Assembly (NCBI GenBank): GCA_011064905.1
Contig: JAAKFW010000001.1
Coordinates: 1-25,208 of the forward strand
Direction: 5' to 3'
Length of the DNA stretch: 25,208 bases
Source: Candidatus Anoxychlamydiales bacterium
GTDB lineage: Bacteria > Chlamydiota > Chlamydiia > Chlamydiales > SM23-39
Shown here: piece by piece, positions 16,969 to 24,129 of the stretch
How positions within the stretch are numbered: the first letter of the stretch is position 1
How the letters are laid out: each line of letters opens with the position of its first letter
Position numbers and translations under genes: made by a program
Notes under the pieces: model-generated
What the model saw: only the letters and a program-made list of their open reading frames with translations
Database searches by the model: none
What the model was told of the DNA's origin: nothing

Positions 16969-17895
16969 ATGTCTAGTATATCAACGTCACGAAACCCAAC
17001 AATAACAACTTTTTGCTTTACTAATGAGCATTTATCTCATCCTGAATATTTTGCTATAGACTCAAAAAGAGAGTCTGATGATAAACCTTCCATTAATTTC
17101 TCAATGTTAGAACACAAACCTGTTTGTGCCATTTTAAAAACTTCTTTTGAAGTCGATGATACTGTAGCTAAATGCACAAAGTGTTTTAATGCATTTTTAG
17201 CAAGAAATCTATATCGTTATTTTATCTCCACAAACAGTAAAAGAATTAACCCAGAAATAAGGTTCATGACAGCTTCTTGTCCAAATTGCCGTTCGATATT
17301 AAAAGGCGAAGATTTAATAATTACACCAATAGAAAAATTAAAAATTCAAATCGATTTATTAAATGACAAAATTGCTGACTTTGAAGAACAACAAACAAGA
17401 CGCAAAGAAGAGATCGATCGATATGCAATTCGCGAAGAACAGTCTTTGGGGCCGTTTCTAAACCTTAAAGCTGAGCCTGATGAAGAAGAAGGCTCAGAGG
17501 CAAGTTCTGCCGTAGCAGATTTAAAAAATAGTTCAGTTTCTTCCATCGCAAGCTATAAAAGCAGTAGAGAGAGCGAAATCGCTGAATTACAAAAAGCAAT
17601 AGATAATTCCAAAAAGAGAATAGAGCAACTAGATACACTAATAGCAACTGAGTCTGAAAAATCCGGAAGAGCAGAAGATTCCTCAAAAGTACGAGAATTA
17701 GAAGATAAGATAGTAGCACTTCAAAGTGCACTTAATTTTGAAAGAACCAAAAACGCAAAAGATATACTAATCCCAGATAACAGCAATTTGCAAGACAGCA
17801 CAGCTGTAATATCAGTACTCGCTTTAGCTATCTTTTTTTTAAGCTATATTCTTCTACAAAAAACCACTTTCTTTTGTCCGATACCTCAACATTAA
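16969..17895 (+). CDS. RING/U-box-like, coiled-coil, tail-anchored protein
   Basis: 308 residues from ATG 16969 (no obvious ribosome binding site). Domains in order: a Cys cluster His49-x3-Cys53-x15-Cys69-x2-Cys72-x31-Cys104-x2-Cys107 with the closing CPNCR that is typical of RING fingers, although not every zinc ligand of a canonical RING is present, so it may be a U-box-like or degenerate form; a coiled coil at about 120-155; an acidic Ser-rich linker (168-202); a second coiled coil (203-265); and one C-terminal membrane helix (about 278-297). RING and U-box proteins recruit ubiquitin-conjugating enzymes, and ubiquitin-related genes are known to be expanded in environmental Chlamydiae. The likely role, inferred, is a membrane-tethered effector acting on host ubiquitin. 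Confidence 0.65.
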   Translation: MSSISTSRNPTITTFCFTNEHLSHPEYFAIDSKRESDDKPSINFSMLEHKPVCAILKTSFEVDDTVAKCTKCFNAFLARNLYRYFISTNSKRINPEIRFMTASCPNCRSILKGEDLIITPIEKLKIQIDLLNDKIADFEEQQTRRKEEIDRYAIREEQSLGPFLNLKAEPDEEEGSEASSAVADLKNSSVSSIASYKSSRESEIAELQKAIDNSKKRIEQLDTLIATESEKSGRAEDSSKVRELEDKIVALQSALNFERTKNAKDILIPDNSNLQDSTAVISVLALAIFFLSYILLQKTTFFCPIPQH

Positions 17896-17964
17896 ATCAA
17901 TCTCTTTATTGACGAAGATTTATTTTTTAATTATCTTAAAAACTTAAATATAAAGAGAGTTTAT

Positions 17965-18858
17965 ATGACATATTTTGGAGCGATAGAAACTGGTGGAACA
18001 AGATGTAGCTGCGCAATTGGCGACGATGCAGGAAATATAATAAAAAAAGAAGTCTTTCCTACAATAAAACCTGAAATGACAATGCCTCAAATTTTTAAAT
18101 TTTTCATACATGAGCATGCTAAAACTAAGTTAGATGCTATTGGAATTGCATGTTTTGGACCTTTAGATTTACATAAAGAATCCCCTACTTACGGATCTAT
18201 TACAACAACACCTAAACCTTCTTGGTCACATTTTAATATTGTTCAAGCAATAAAAACAGCGGTATCTGTTCCGATAGGTTTTGATACAGATGTAAATGGA
18301 GCAGCGCTCGGAGAACAAAGATGGGGAGCTGCTGCGGGAATCGATACATTTATTTACATAACAGTAGGCACAGGAATAGGAGTTGGAGGAATAATCTATA
18401 ATCATCTTATGCATGGCCTCATTCATCTGGAGATGGGTCATATTTCTATTCCTCGATATCGAGGAGATAATTTTGAGAGTGTTTGTCCATTTCATGAAAA
18501 TTGTTTAGAGGGTTTAGCGTCTGGGCCAGCTATTGAAAAAAGATGGAATGTTAAAGCTGCTACTGATTTGCCAGATGATCATGAAGCCTGGGATCTAGAA
18601 GCTTATTATTTGGGGACAGCTATCGCTAATTGGAGCTTAACCATATCTCCTAAAAAAGTGATTTTAGGCGGCGGTCTTTTAAATAAAAAATCTTTGATGG
18701 ATAAAGTTAGAAAGGAGTGCCAAAAGTCTTTAAATGGCTACTTAAAACACAAAATAATACTAGGAAATATAGATGAGTATATAGTTTTTCCAAAACGTAT
18801 GGGCGAATCAGGACTACTCGGAGCTTTAGCACTCGCTGAAAGAGCAAGAGAGGTATAA
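17965..18858 (+). CDS. ROK-family sugar kinase (fructokinase-like)
   Basis: 297 residues. Phosphorylates a hexose with ATP in the cytoplasm. Seen: phosphate-binding ETGGTRCSCAI (8-18), catalytic Asp109 in DTDVNGAALGE, the adenosine-motif VGTGIGVGGI (134-143), and the ROK zinc site: His159 of EMGHI plus CPFHENC (Cys174, His177, Cys180) followed by LEGLASGPAI. The spacing is of the bacterial fructokinase/YdhR/GmuE type rather than of classical glucokinase. The stop is followed after one base by the GTG start of a phosphomannose isomerase, as in other fructokinase-PMI pairs, which supports fructose or mannose as substrate. Confidence 0.92.
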   Translation: MTYFGAIETGGTRCSCAIGDDAGNIIKKEVFPTIKPEMTMPQIFKFFIHEHAKTKLDAIGIACFGPLDLHKESPTYGSITTTPKPSWSHFNIVQAIKTAVSVPIGFDTDVNGAALGEQRWGAAAGIDTFIYITVGTGIGVGGIIYNHLMHGLIHLEMGHISIPRYRGDNFESVCPFHENCLEGLASGPAIEKRWNVKAATDLPDDHEAWDLEAYYLGTAIANWSLTISPKKVILGGGLLNKKSLMDKVRKECQKSLNGYLKHKIILGNIDEYIVFPKRMGESGLLGALALAERAREV

Positions 18859-18859
18859 T

Positions 18860-19219
18860 GTGAAAACAAACGTTGAACATAAGATTTATAAAAGACCTTG
18901 GGGAACTTATCAAACTTTAAAGATTGAAAAAACATGCCAAGTTAAATGGATAGAAATTAATCCCAAATCGAAACTATCTCTTCAAAAACATAAAAAAAGA
19001 TCTGAGCATTGGATTGTAGCTAAAGGAACACCTATAGTGACTATTGATAAGATGAAAAAAAAATTAAATGAAAACGATCATGTATTTATTCCAAAAGAAG
19101 GTGTTCACAGAATAGAAAATGATACTGACAAAAGAGTAGTTATAGTAGAAGTTCAAATAGGCTCATATCTTGGAGAAGATGATATTATAAGATTAGAAGA
19201 TATCTATGGAAGAACTTGA
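18860..19219 (+). CDS. Stand-alone type II mannose-6-phosphate isomerase (cupin)
   Basis: 119 residues, starting at GTG 18860, one base after the kinase stop. It matches the C-terminal cupin domain of ManC-type enzymes without the nucleotidyltransferase domain: RPWGTYQTL (12-20), LQKHKKRSEHWIVAKG (41-56) with the metal ligands His44, Glu49 and His50, the distal His83 in EGVHRIEN, and the family's closing EVQIGSYLGEDDIIRLEDIYGR. It would interconvert mannose-6-phosphate and fructose-6-phosphate. With the kinase it forms a short route that feeds mannose or fructose into glycolysis or supplies sugar phosphate for envelope glycans. Confidence 0.92.
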   Translation: MKTNVEHKIYKRPWGTYQTLKIEKTCQVKWIEINPKSKLSLQKHKKRSEHWIVAKGTPIVTIDKMKKKLNENDHVFIPKEGVHRIENDTDKRVVIVEVQIGSYLGEDDIIRLEDIYGRT

Positions 19220-19234
19220 AATAGCCAAAGAGAA

Positions 19235-20143
19235 CTATTTTTTTTGCAAGTCTTTAACTTTAATTTTATCTACATTTTGAATAGCAAAACAGATCTCTGC
19301 CCCATATAAAAAAATAATCCAGCTAATTTGAAGCCATATTAAAAAGAGAGGCAAAGCTGCAAAGCTTCCATAAATAGCATTAAATTTTGTAATACCTATT
19401 TGAAAATTCACATAAATCATTTGCGTAATTTGATAGATGGTAGCTGAGATAACAGCTGATAAAAAAGCATATTTTATTTTCACCTTAACTTTTGGTATAA
19501 AAACGTAGACAAAAGTAAATAAAGCTAAGATCAAAAAGTATGGAACCAAAGTAAGAGGCAACCTAAAAATATATTCAACTACGATATCTTTAGATATCAA
19601 ATTTGTGACATACATTCTAAGAGTTATAAAAACTACTAAAAAAACAGGAACAACAAACATAAAAGCTAAATAGTTAGAAAGCCTTCTTTTGAACTTTCTT
19701 ATATTTGTAACTCGCCATATTTCATTTAAAGATGACTCTAAATTAGAGAAAAGTTTTATCAATGTCCAAAATAAAAAGGTAATACCAACTAGTGCTATCA
19801 AGCCTCCTTTAGCTTCTACAATCAAGTTTTTAGCGAACTCAATAACCTTAACAACAATTTCTTGTTGTTCTTTAAACCTCTCTAGTATTTCTTTTTCAAT
19901 AGTTTCTTGATCCCCTATCTTTTTAGCTATAGCAAAAATAAGCGCAAAAAAGGGCACTATAGCCATTAAAGAGAAGTAAGTTAAAGCAGACGATCTAAGT
20001 GTTATTTGATGCTTAAAAAAGTGATCTATAGAGATCCAAAACACTTTTATAGTTTGATAATAAAATCGTTTTACTTTGGATAACTTTTTCAGTGACTTTG
20101 CAAAAAGCTTATTTAACAAAAAGTTTTTAAATTTTTTTAGCAT
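19235..20143 (-). CDS. YihY/BrkB-family inner membrane protein
   Basis: 302 residues with about six membrane helices. Family marks: SALTYFSLMAIVPFFALIFAI in the first helix (about 51-71), the ESSLNEIWRV motif (about 136-145), and the closing NAIYGSFAALPLFLIWLQISWIIFLYGAEI segment. The length is usual for the family (about 280-300). The function is unsettled; members were once misassigned as RNase BN, and BrkB was linked to serum resistance in Bordetella. It converges on the isomerase gene with only 15 bases between the stops, and it is monocistronic here. Confidence 0.93.
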   Translation of the reverse strand: MLKKFKNFLLNKLFAKSLKKLSKVKRFYYQTIKVFWISIDHFFKHQITLRSSALTYFSLMAIVPFFALIFAIAKKIGDQETIEKEILERFKEQQEIVVKVIEFAKNLIVEAKGGLIALVGITFLFWTLIKLFSNLESSLNEIWRVTNIRKFKRRLSNYLAFMFVVPVFLVVFITLRMYVTNLISKDIVVEYIFRLPLTLVPYFLILALFTFVYVFIPKVKVKIKYAFLSAVISATIYQITQMIYVNFQIGITKFNAIYGSFAALPLFLIWLQISWIIFLYGAEICFAIQNVDKIKVKDLQKK

Positions 20144-20262
20144 TATTTTTTAAAATTCCTTCAAATCTTTAAAATGATAAAAAAGAGAACTAATATCAAG
20201 CAAAAAATTCTTTGAAAGAGGTTTTTAGCAATATTTACTTAAAAAAACTACGATAATATAAA

Positions 20263-20376
20263 TTGGTAAATGAAGTAATCTGCTCATACATTCCAGATAT
20301 TTTTTTTGTAATTGCTCAATATTTTGAAAAGTTCGATCAAATATCTGATACGGAAGTTATCGAAATTTCAAGATAA
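20263..20376 (+). pseudogene. Short F-box-like coding remnant
   Basis: Within the 337-base gap between 20143 and 20481, one frame holds 37 codons of protein-like sequence from TTG 20263 to TAA 20374-20376, with no ATG and no ribosome binding site. The stretch YIPDIFFVIAQYFEKFDQIS has the spacing of the first half of an F-box (Pro, hydrophobic-x-x-hydrophobic, Tyr-Phe, Asp, hydrophobic-Ser). It may be the relic of a lost gene; it may also be chance. The rest of the gap is AT-rich, with a T10 tract at 20423-20432. Confidence 0.25.
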
Positions 20377-20480
20377 TTTCTAAAAAAAGCAGTAATTATA
20401 ATTTTAATTTAAAATCTAATTGTTTTTTTTTTAATTTTTATATAAATTTAATAAACAAAAAAAAATTAAGAGGTAATAAA

Positions 20481-22190
20481 ATGTGTGCATTTAAGGTTCT
20501 AACCTGGGACATGAGTACAGACTCAGATTATAAAGAAGCGCTAGAAAGAGCTAGAGAAGCTTCGCCAGTGGATACTATAGGATTCTCTGCTTTAAGAGAT
20601 AAAACGGCAAAAGTTGCTTTCAATTTTCTTATAGACTCAGGTAAACTCGATATATTATGTCTACAAAATATCGGATCTGATGAAGCTAAAATAAAAGATT
20701 TTTTAGGAAATGATTTCGATATATTAAGTGATGGCCAAGATACAGCTATCGCTTATAGAAGTAGATTTACTTATACAACCTCTTACTTCTCTAGCATAAA
20801 AGAGGGTCGTAAATATACAATTCTAACTCTAAAAGATAAATTAACCGAAAAAACATACAATATTGCATCTGCTAATATCTCTAGATTTAATTTAAGAAAT
20901 CCCATCGAAAGCATGCCTAGTGGCTCTAGCGGAGATGAAGAGTTAAAAGCGTTACTATCCAAATTAAATGAACTCGAAGCAGATGGAACTATTATCGGTT
21001 TAAATGCAAATACTACAAAAAAACATTACAAACCGAGACTAGATCTATTAGAGAATGCAGGGTTTAAAACCAATGATGTAGATACCACTGCAACAACCTA
21101 CAATAAATTTCTTAGTGAAACTCCCGATGAATGTAAGATTAAAATAGATTATATTTTTACAAAAAATCTCGCCTTACTCGATTCTAAAAAATTAAACCTT
21201 AAATTAGAAAAACCATTAGATAATCCAAGTATTCATATTCCTGTTATTGAAAAATTAGAATTTGATTCTAGTTTGCTTGAAAGCTCTAAAGAAGAAGAAG
21301 AAGAAGAATTGCCAGAGCTTGATACAAAAGACGTAAAAGGCTTATTAGCCTTACTTGATGATATAGATACAGTCTTTGATTATATAGATGAAAAAGACTC
21401 TCAGGAAACTCCAAATCCCTCCACAAAAGAAACTTCATCATTGTTTTCTATGGAACCTGAAGAAGAAGAAGAAAATTTCGATGTTAAGAAATTAGATTCC
21501 GATAGTGATCCAGAAGTTGAAGAGGCAGAAGAGAGTGAAGAAATTTCTATAGCTGATCATCTTTCTTCAAAAAAAGAAGAAAATTCTGATGTAAAGCCAT
21601 TAGATTCCGATAGTGATCCAGAAGTTGAAGAGGTAAAAGAGAGTGAAGAAATTTCTATAGATGATCCTCTTTCTTCAATAAAAGAAGAAAATTCCGATGT
21701 AACGAAATTAGATTCCGATAGTGATCCAGAAGTTGAAGAGGTAGAAGAGAGTGAAGAAATTTCTATAGATGATCCTCTTTCTTCAATAAAAGAAGAAAAT
21801 TCCGATGTAAAGCCATTAGATTCCGATAGTGATCCAGAAGTTGAAGAAGCAGAAGAGAGTGAAGAAATTTCTATAGATGATCCTCTTTCTTCAAAAAAAG
21901 AAGAAAGTTCCGATGACACAGAGAAATTAGATTCCGATAGTGATCCAGAAGTTGAAGAGGCAGAAGAGAGTGAAGAAATCTTTATAGAGGGTCCTCTTTC
22001 TTCAAAAAGAGAAGAAATCGATGACAGCATGAGCAAAGATTCTTCAACTACAATTACTTCAACCAAAGATGATAAAGAAAAACGAAAATCACCTTTAGTA
22101 AGCTGTATGAAAAAAACAGCTGTTGTAGCATTAGTTGCATTGGCATCAGTAGCTATACCTCTTGTTGGAACTTTTTACAGTTTTGAGTAA
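20481..22190 (+). CDS. Degenerate EEP-nuclease-fold protein with acidic repeats and tail anchor
   Basis: 569 residues, ATG 20481 after AAGAGGT. Residues 1-262 follow the endonuclease/exonuclease/phosphatase (EEP) fold in order: FKVLTWDM (4-11), DILCLQNI (57-64), DTAIAYRS (87-94), ASANISRFN (129-137), IIGLNANTT (171-179), KIDYIFTK (221-228) and SIHIPVIEKLEF (250-261). Several catalytic positions differ from the family: WN is WD10, QE is QN63, GDxN is L-N175-A-N177, and SDH is SIH252. Residues 268-335 are acidic; five 36-37-residue acidic repeats follow (about 338-512); a basic stretch and one membrane helix (about 547-565) end the protein. It is probably a non-catalytic or re-purposed EEP domain on a tail-anchored stalk. 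The effector role is inferred. Confidence 0.7.
   Translation: MCAFKVLTWDMSTDSDYKEALERAREASPVDTIGFSALRDKTAKVAFNFLIDSGKLDILCLQNIGSDEAKIKDFLGNDFDILSDGQDTAIAYRSRFTYTTSYFSSIKEGRKYTILTLKDKLTEKTYNIASANISRFNLRNPIESMPSGSSGDEELKALLSKLNELEADGTIIGLNANTTKKHYKPRLDLLENAGFKTNDVDTTATTYNKFLSETPDECKIKIDYIFTKNLALLDSKKLNLKLEKPLDNPSIHIPVIEKLEFDSSLLESSKEEEEEELPELDTKDVKGLLALLDDIDTVFDYIDEKDSQETPNPSTKETSSLFSMEPEEEEENFDVKKLDSDSDPEVEEAEESEEISIADHLSSKKEENSDVKPLDSDSDPEVEEVKESEEISIDDPLSSIKEENSDVTKLDSDSDPEVEEVEESEEISIDDPLSSIKEENSDVKPLDSDSDPEVEEAEESEEISIDDPLSSKKEESSDDTEKLDSDSDPEVEEAEESEEIFIEGPLSSKREEIDDSMSKDSSTTITSTKDDKEKRKSPLVSCMKKTAVVALVALASVAIPLVGTFYSFE
21492..22016 (+). repeat. Five tandem 108-111-bp acidic repeats
   Basis: Repeat starts (TTAGATTCCGATAGTGATCC) at 21492, 21600, 21708, 21816 and 21927: steps of 108, 108, 108 and 111 bases. 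Each unit encodes LDSDSDPEVEE, a SEEISIDDPLSS-like segment and a KEE-x-SD segment. Units two to four are nearly identical at DNA level, indicating recent expansion or conversion; all steps keep the frame. Confidence 0.95.
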
Positions 22191-22212
22191 AAACAAAAAA
22201 CCGAAAAAAAAT

Positions 22213-22258
22213 AAAGATGCTTTTTTAGAAATCTTAAAATATTTTAAAAAGCATCTTT
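22213..22258 (+). terminator. Stem-loop after the acidic-repeat gene
   Basis: AAAGATGCTTTTT (22213-22225) pairs perfectly with AAAAAGCATCTTT (22246-22258), 22 bases after the stop at 22190. The 20-base loop can pair further. A T7 run follows only at about 22271, so termination strength is uncertain. Confidence 0.55.
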
Positions 22259-22421
22259 AAATAAGAGAGGTTTTTTTGTTTGAAAAGGGAAAACTCATTC
22301 ATTGAATTTTCTTAAAAGCTCATGCCTTTACTTTAATCAAAAAAATAAAGAAATAACTTTGCAAAAAAAAAATAATACTCTAAGTTTTTAATACAAAAAA
22401 AAAATTAACAAAGGATTTTTT

Positions 22422-23159
22422 ATGATGAATGATTATTATGTTCCACCAGAGGATTTTAAAACTCCTCCAGCTATATATGTAACACTTGAAGAAGTTCAAA
22501 AACCAATGGATATAAAGCCTCTTCTAGTAGAAAAATCAAATAAACCTACAGATGAAGAATACAAAAAAGCTGCAATATCGATAAAAGAGATTTTTGAAGA
22601 TGGGTTTCAGTGGAGAGATCTAGCAAGCTTAATGAAGCTTTCTCTGGAGTACGTAAATAACTTCTTTACAATGGACGGTCTAGATAAAAAAGAGGCTGTT
22701 TTAAACATTATAGACTTTGTGATCGATGAGACAGATACTCCTTATTTGCCAGATTGTATTACAGATCCAATTTTTAAAGCTTTAGCTAGTTCATTTGTTA
22801 ATATTATCATGCCGGATTCTATTGATACAATTGCTCCAAATAAAACGATTGAAAGTGAGATTACATTAGATGATATCGAAGAGTTTATTAGTGATATAAA
22901 AGAAGGCTTTAAAGATGGTTTTCAACTGCGCGATATTGCAAGTATCACAATAGAAACTATTAAATTTACAAGCGAATTTATAAATACAACAGCAGATGAA
23001 AAAAAACAGATAACAAAAGATATTGTAAATGAATTAATAGAGAGTATAGAAATATCGTTTATTCCGGAAAATTTCTCTGATAGTATTTTGAAAGCTTTAG
23101 CTGATGGTTTTATCGATGCTAGTATTGATACTTTAGAAGAAATTTTTATTTCTAAATAA
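22422..23159 (+). CDS. Hypothetical protein with two copies of a helical domain
   Basis: 245 residues; ATG 22422 after AAAGGA. After a Pro-rich N-terminus (1-45) the protein contains an internal duplication: residues 52-134 and 157-238 align without large gaps. Shared landmarks are IKEIFEDGFQWRDLAS / IKEGFKDGFQLRDIAS, then an LDKKEAVLNIIDFVIDE / ADEKKQITKDIVNELIES helix, a ITDPIFKALASSFVN / FSDSILKALADGFID helix and a closing SID. Both copies look all-helical and acidic. No signal peptide or membrane helix. I do not recognise the family; the amphipathic helix pattern (DGF, EKK, DPI-x-KAL) is reminiscent of helical domains in viral and secreted proteins, without proof. A terminator follows, so it is monocistronic. 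Confidence 0.75.
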   Translation: MMNDYYVPPEDFKTPPAIYVTLEEVQKPMDIKPLLVEKSNKPTDEEYKKAAISIKEIFEDGFQWRDLASLMKLSLEYVNNFFTMDGLDKKEAVLNIIDFVIDETDTPYLPDCITDPIFKALASSFVNIIMPDSIDTIAPNKTIESEITLDDIEEFISDIKEGFKDGFQLRDIASITIETIKFTSEFINTTADEKKQITKDIVNELIESIEISFIPENFSDSILKALADGFIDASIDTLEEIFISK

Positions 23160-23181
23160 ATTTCTAGCTTTGTGCTTTATA

Positions 23182-23220
23182 AAAGAGATCATTAAGGATT
23201 TTCACTTTAATGATCTCTTT
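23182..23220. terminator. Bidirectional terminator between convergent genes
   Basis: AAAGAGATCATTAA (23182-23195) pairs perfectly with TTAATGATCTCTTT (23207-23220); one more wobble and one more G-C pair extend the stem, leaving a 7-base loop. It stands between the stops at 23159 (plus) and 23224 (minus). Short T runs lie on both strands. Confidence 0.8.
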
Positions 23221-23223
23221 AAT

Positions 23224-24129
23224 TTAAAACTCGTGACTTTCAAACTCTTCGTAATATTTACTTAAGTTTTCATTTAAAAAACTTATTTTTTCAGGCTCAT
23301 TATCTTCTAGATATTTTTTTAAGATTTTCGTAGCTTTTATCATTTCTTTTTTATATCCGGCTGGAGTTTGAAGTTTTTCATCAAAGTACCATCTTCCTAT
23401 ATCTATGGTTACAGCTTTATTATCAAATAGCCCCCAGTTTCTTCTTTTTTTGCCGATATCGTCATCAATTATTAATTTTTTGGTTCTATTGTGAACCATC
23501 TCTAAAAAGGACTCTATTAAATACATTTTATAGTCTTCATCTGATGTTTTTTCATAGACCTGATAAAAAATATCACATTTTTTTTGAAGAATAAAAAATA
23601 TGTTATTTAGGTCTAAATCAAAGTTTTTTCCATATTTGTTTTTTACTTTTACCCTATCTTTAAAAACATCTGCAATATTTAAATTCACATAGATAAGAGC
23701 AGAGTCCTCTTTTAAGTTATCAAAAGCAAGTTTTGCGCTAGAGAGATTAAAAGCGAGTTTTTTACATCTTCTATTGTAGTGTTTTTTTCTGTAATTATCT
23801 AAAAAACTTGGAAGAGAAACTTTTGGAAAAAAATACTTTGTATAATATCTAGACGAATCAAAAAATTTTAAAACATATTTTTTATCTTGGCTCTCAAATA
23901 TAAAACACTCCCTTCCCCTTGTTAAATAATGAAAATTTTGAGATAAAATTTCTTTAGTTTCATCTAAGTTTTTTTCTACATCGATTTTGTATGTATCATC
24001 TACTTTATCAAATTTAGTGATTAGGCTCGATCTAAAGCCATCTGTTCTATTTAAGGCTAACCATATAAAAAAAACTAAAGCTAAAAATGGAAGAGTATTT
24101 TTTAAAGTTTTATTCATATTAGGATGCAT
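23224..24129 (-). CDS. Membrane-anchored kinase-like hypothetical protein, copy 2
   Basis: The start chosen is ATG 24129, because GAGGAA lies just before it; an ATG at 24141 has no ribosome binding site and one at 24117 is too far from it. The product has 301 residues. One N-terminal membrane helix (about 9-27) is followed by a domain with protein-kinase-like marks: a glycine-loop-like YLTRGRECFIFESQD, KYVLKFF with Lys88 as the possible ATP-binding lysine, FFILQKK as a hinge-like strand, then RRNWGLFDNKAVTIDIGRW, where Asn231 and Asp243 could be the metal-binding Asn and the DFG Asp. It is a paralogue of the upstream gene, which it overlaps by 11 bases, so both are translated together. The family name is unknown to me. 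Confidence 0.75.
   Translation of the reverse strand: MHPNMNKTLKNTLPFLALVFFIWLALNRTDGFRSSLITKFDKVDDTYKIDVEKNLDETKEILSQNFHYLTRGRECFIFESQDKKYVLKFFDSSRYYTKYFFPKVSLPSFLDNYRKKHYNRRCKKLAFNLSSAKLAFDNLKEDSALIYVNLNIADVFKDRVKVKNKYGKNFDLDLNNIFFILQKKCDIFYQVYEKTSDEDYKMYLIESFLEMVHNRTKKLIIDDDIGKKRRNWGLFDNKAVTIDIGRWYFDEKLQTPAGYKKEMIKATKILKKYLEDNEPEKISFLNENLSKYYEEFESHEF

Noticed and set aside
19219..19245. AAATAG/CTATTT stem followed by T8 after the isomerase gene as a terminator
   Set aside because: The stem is only six A-T-rich pairs with a ten-base loop; too weak to list, although the T tract is real.
21557..22066. 169-codon minus-strand frame opposite the acidic repeats
   Set aside because: It is the mirror of the repeat array; its Ser-rich repeats come from the complementary strand of Asp/Glu codons, and it has no start context.
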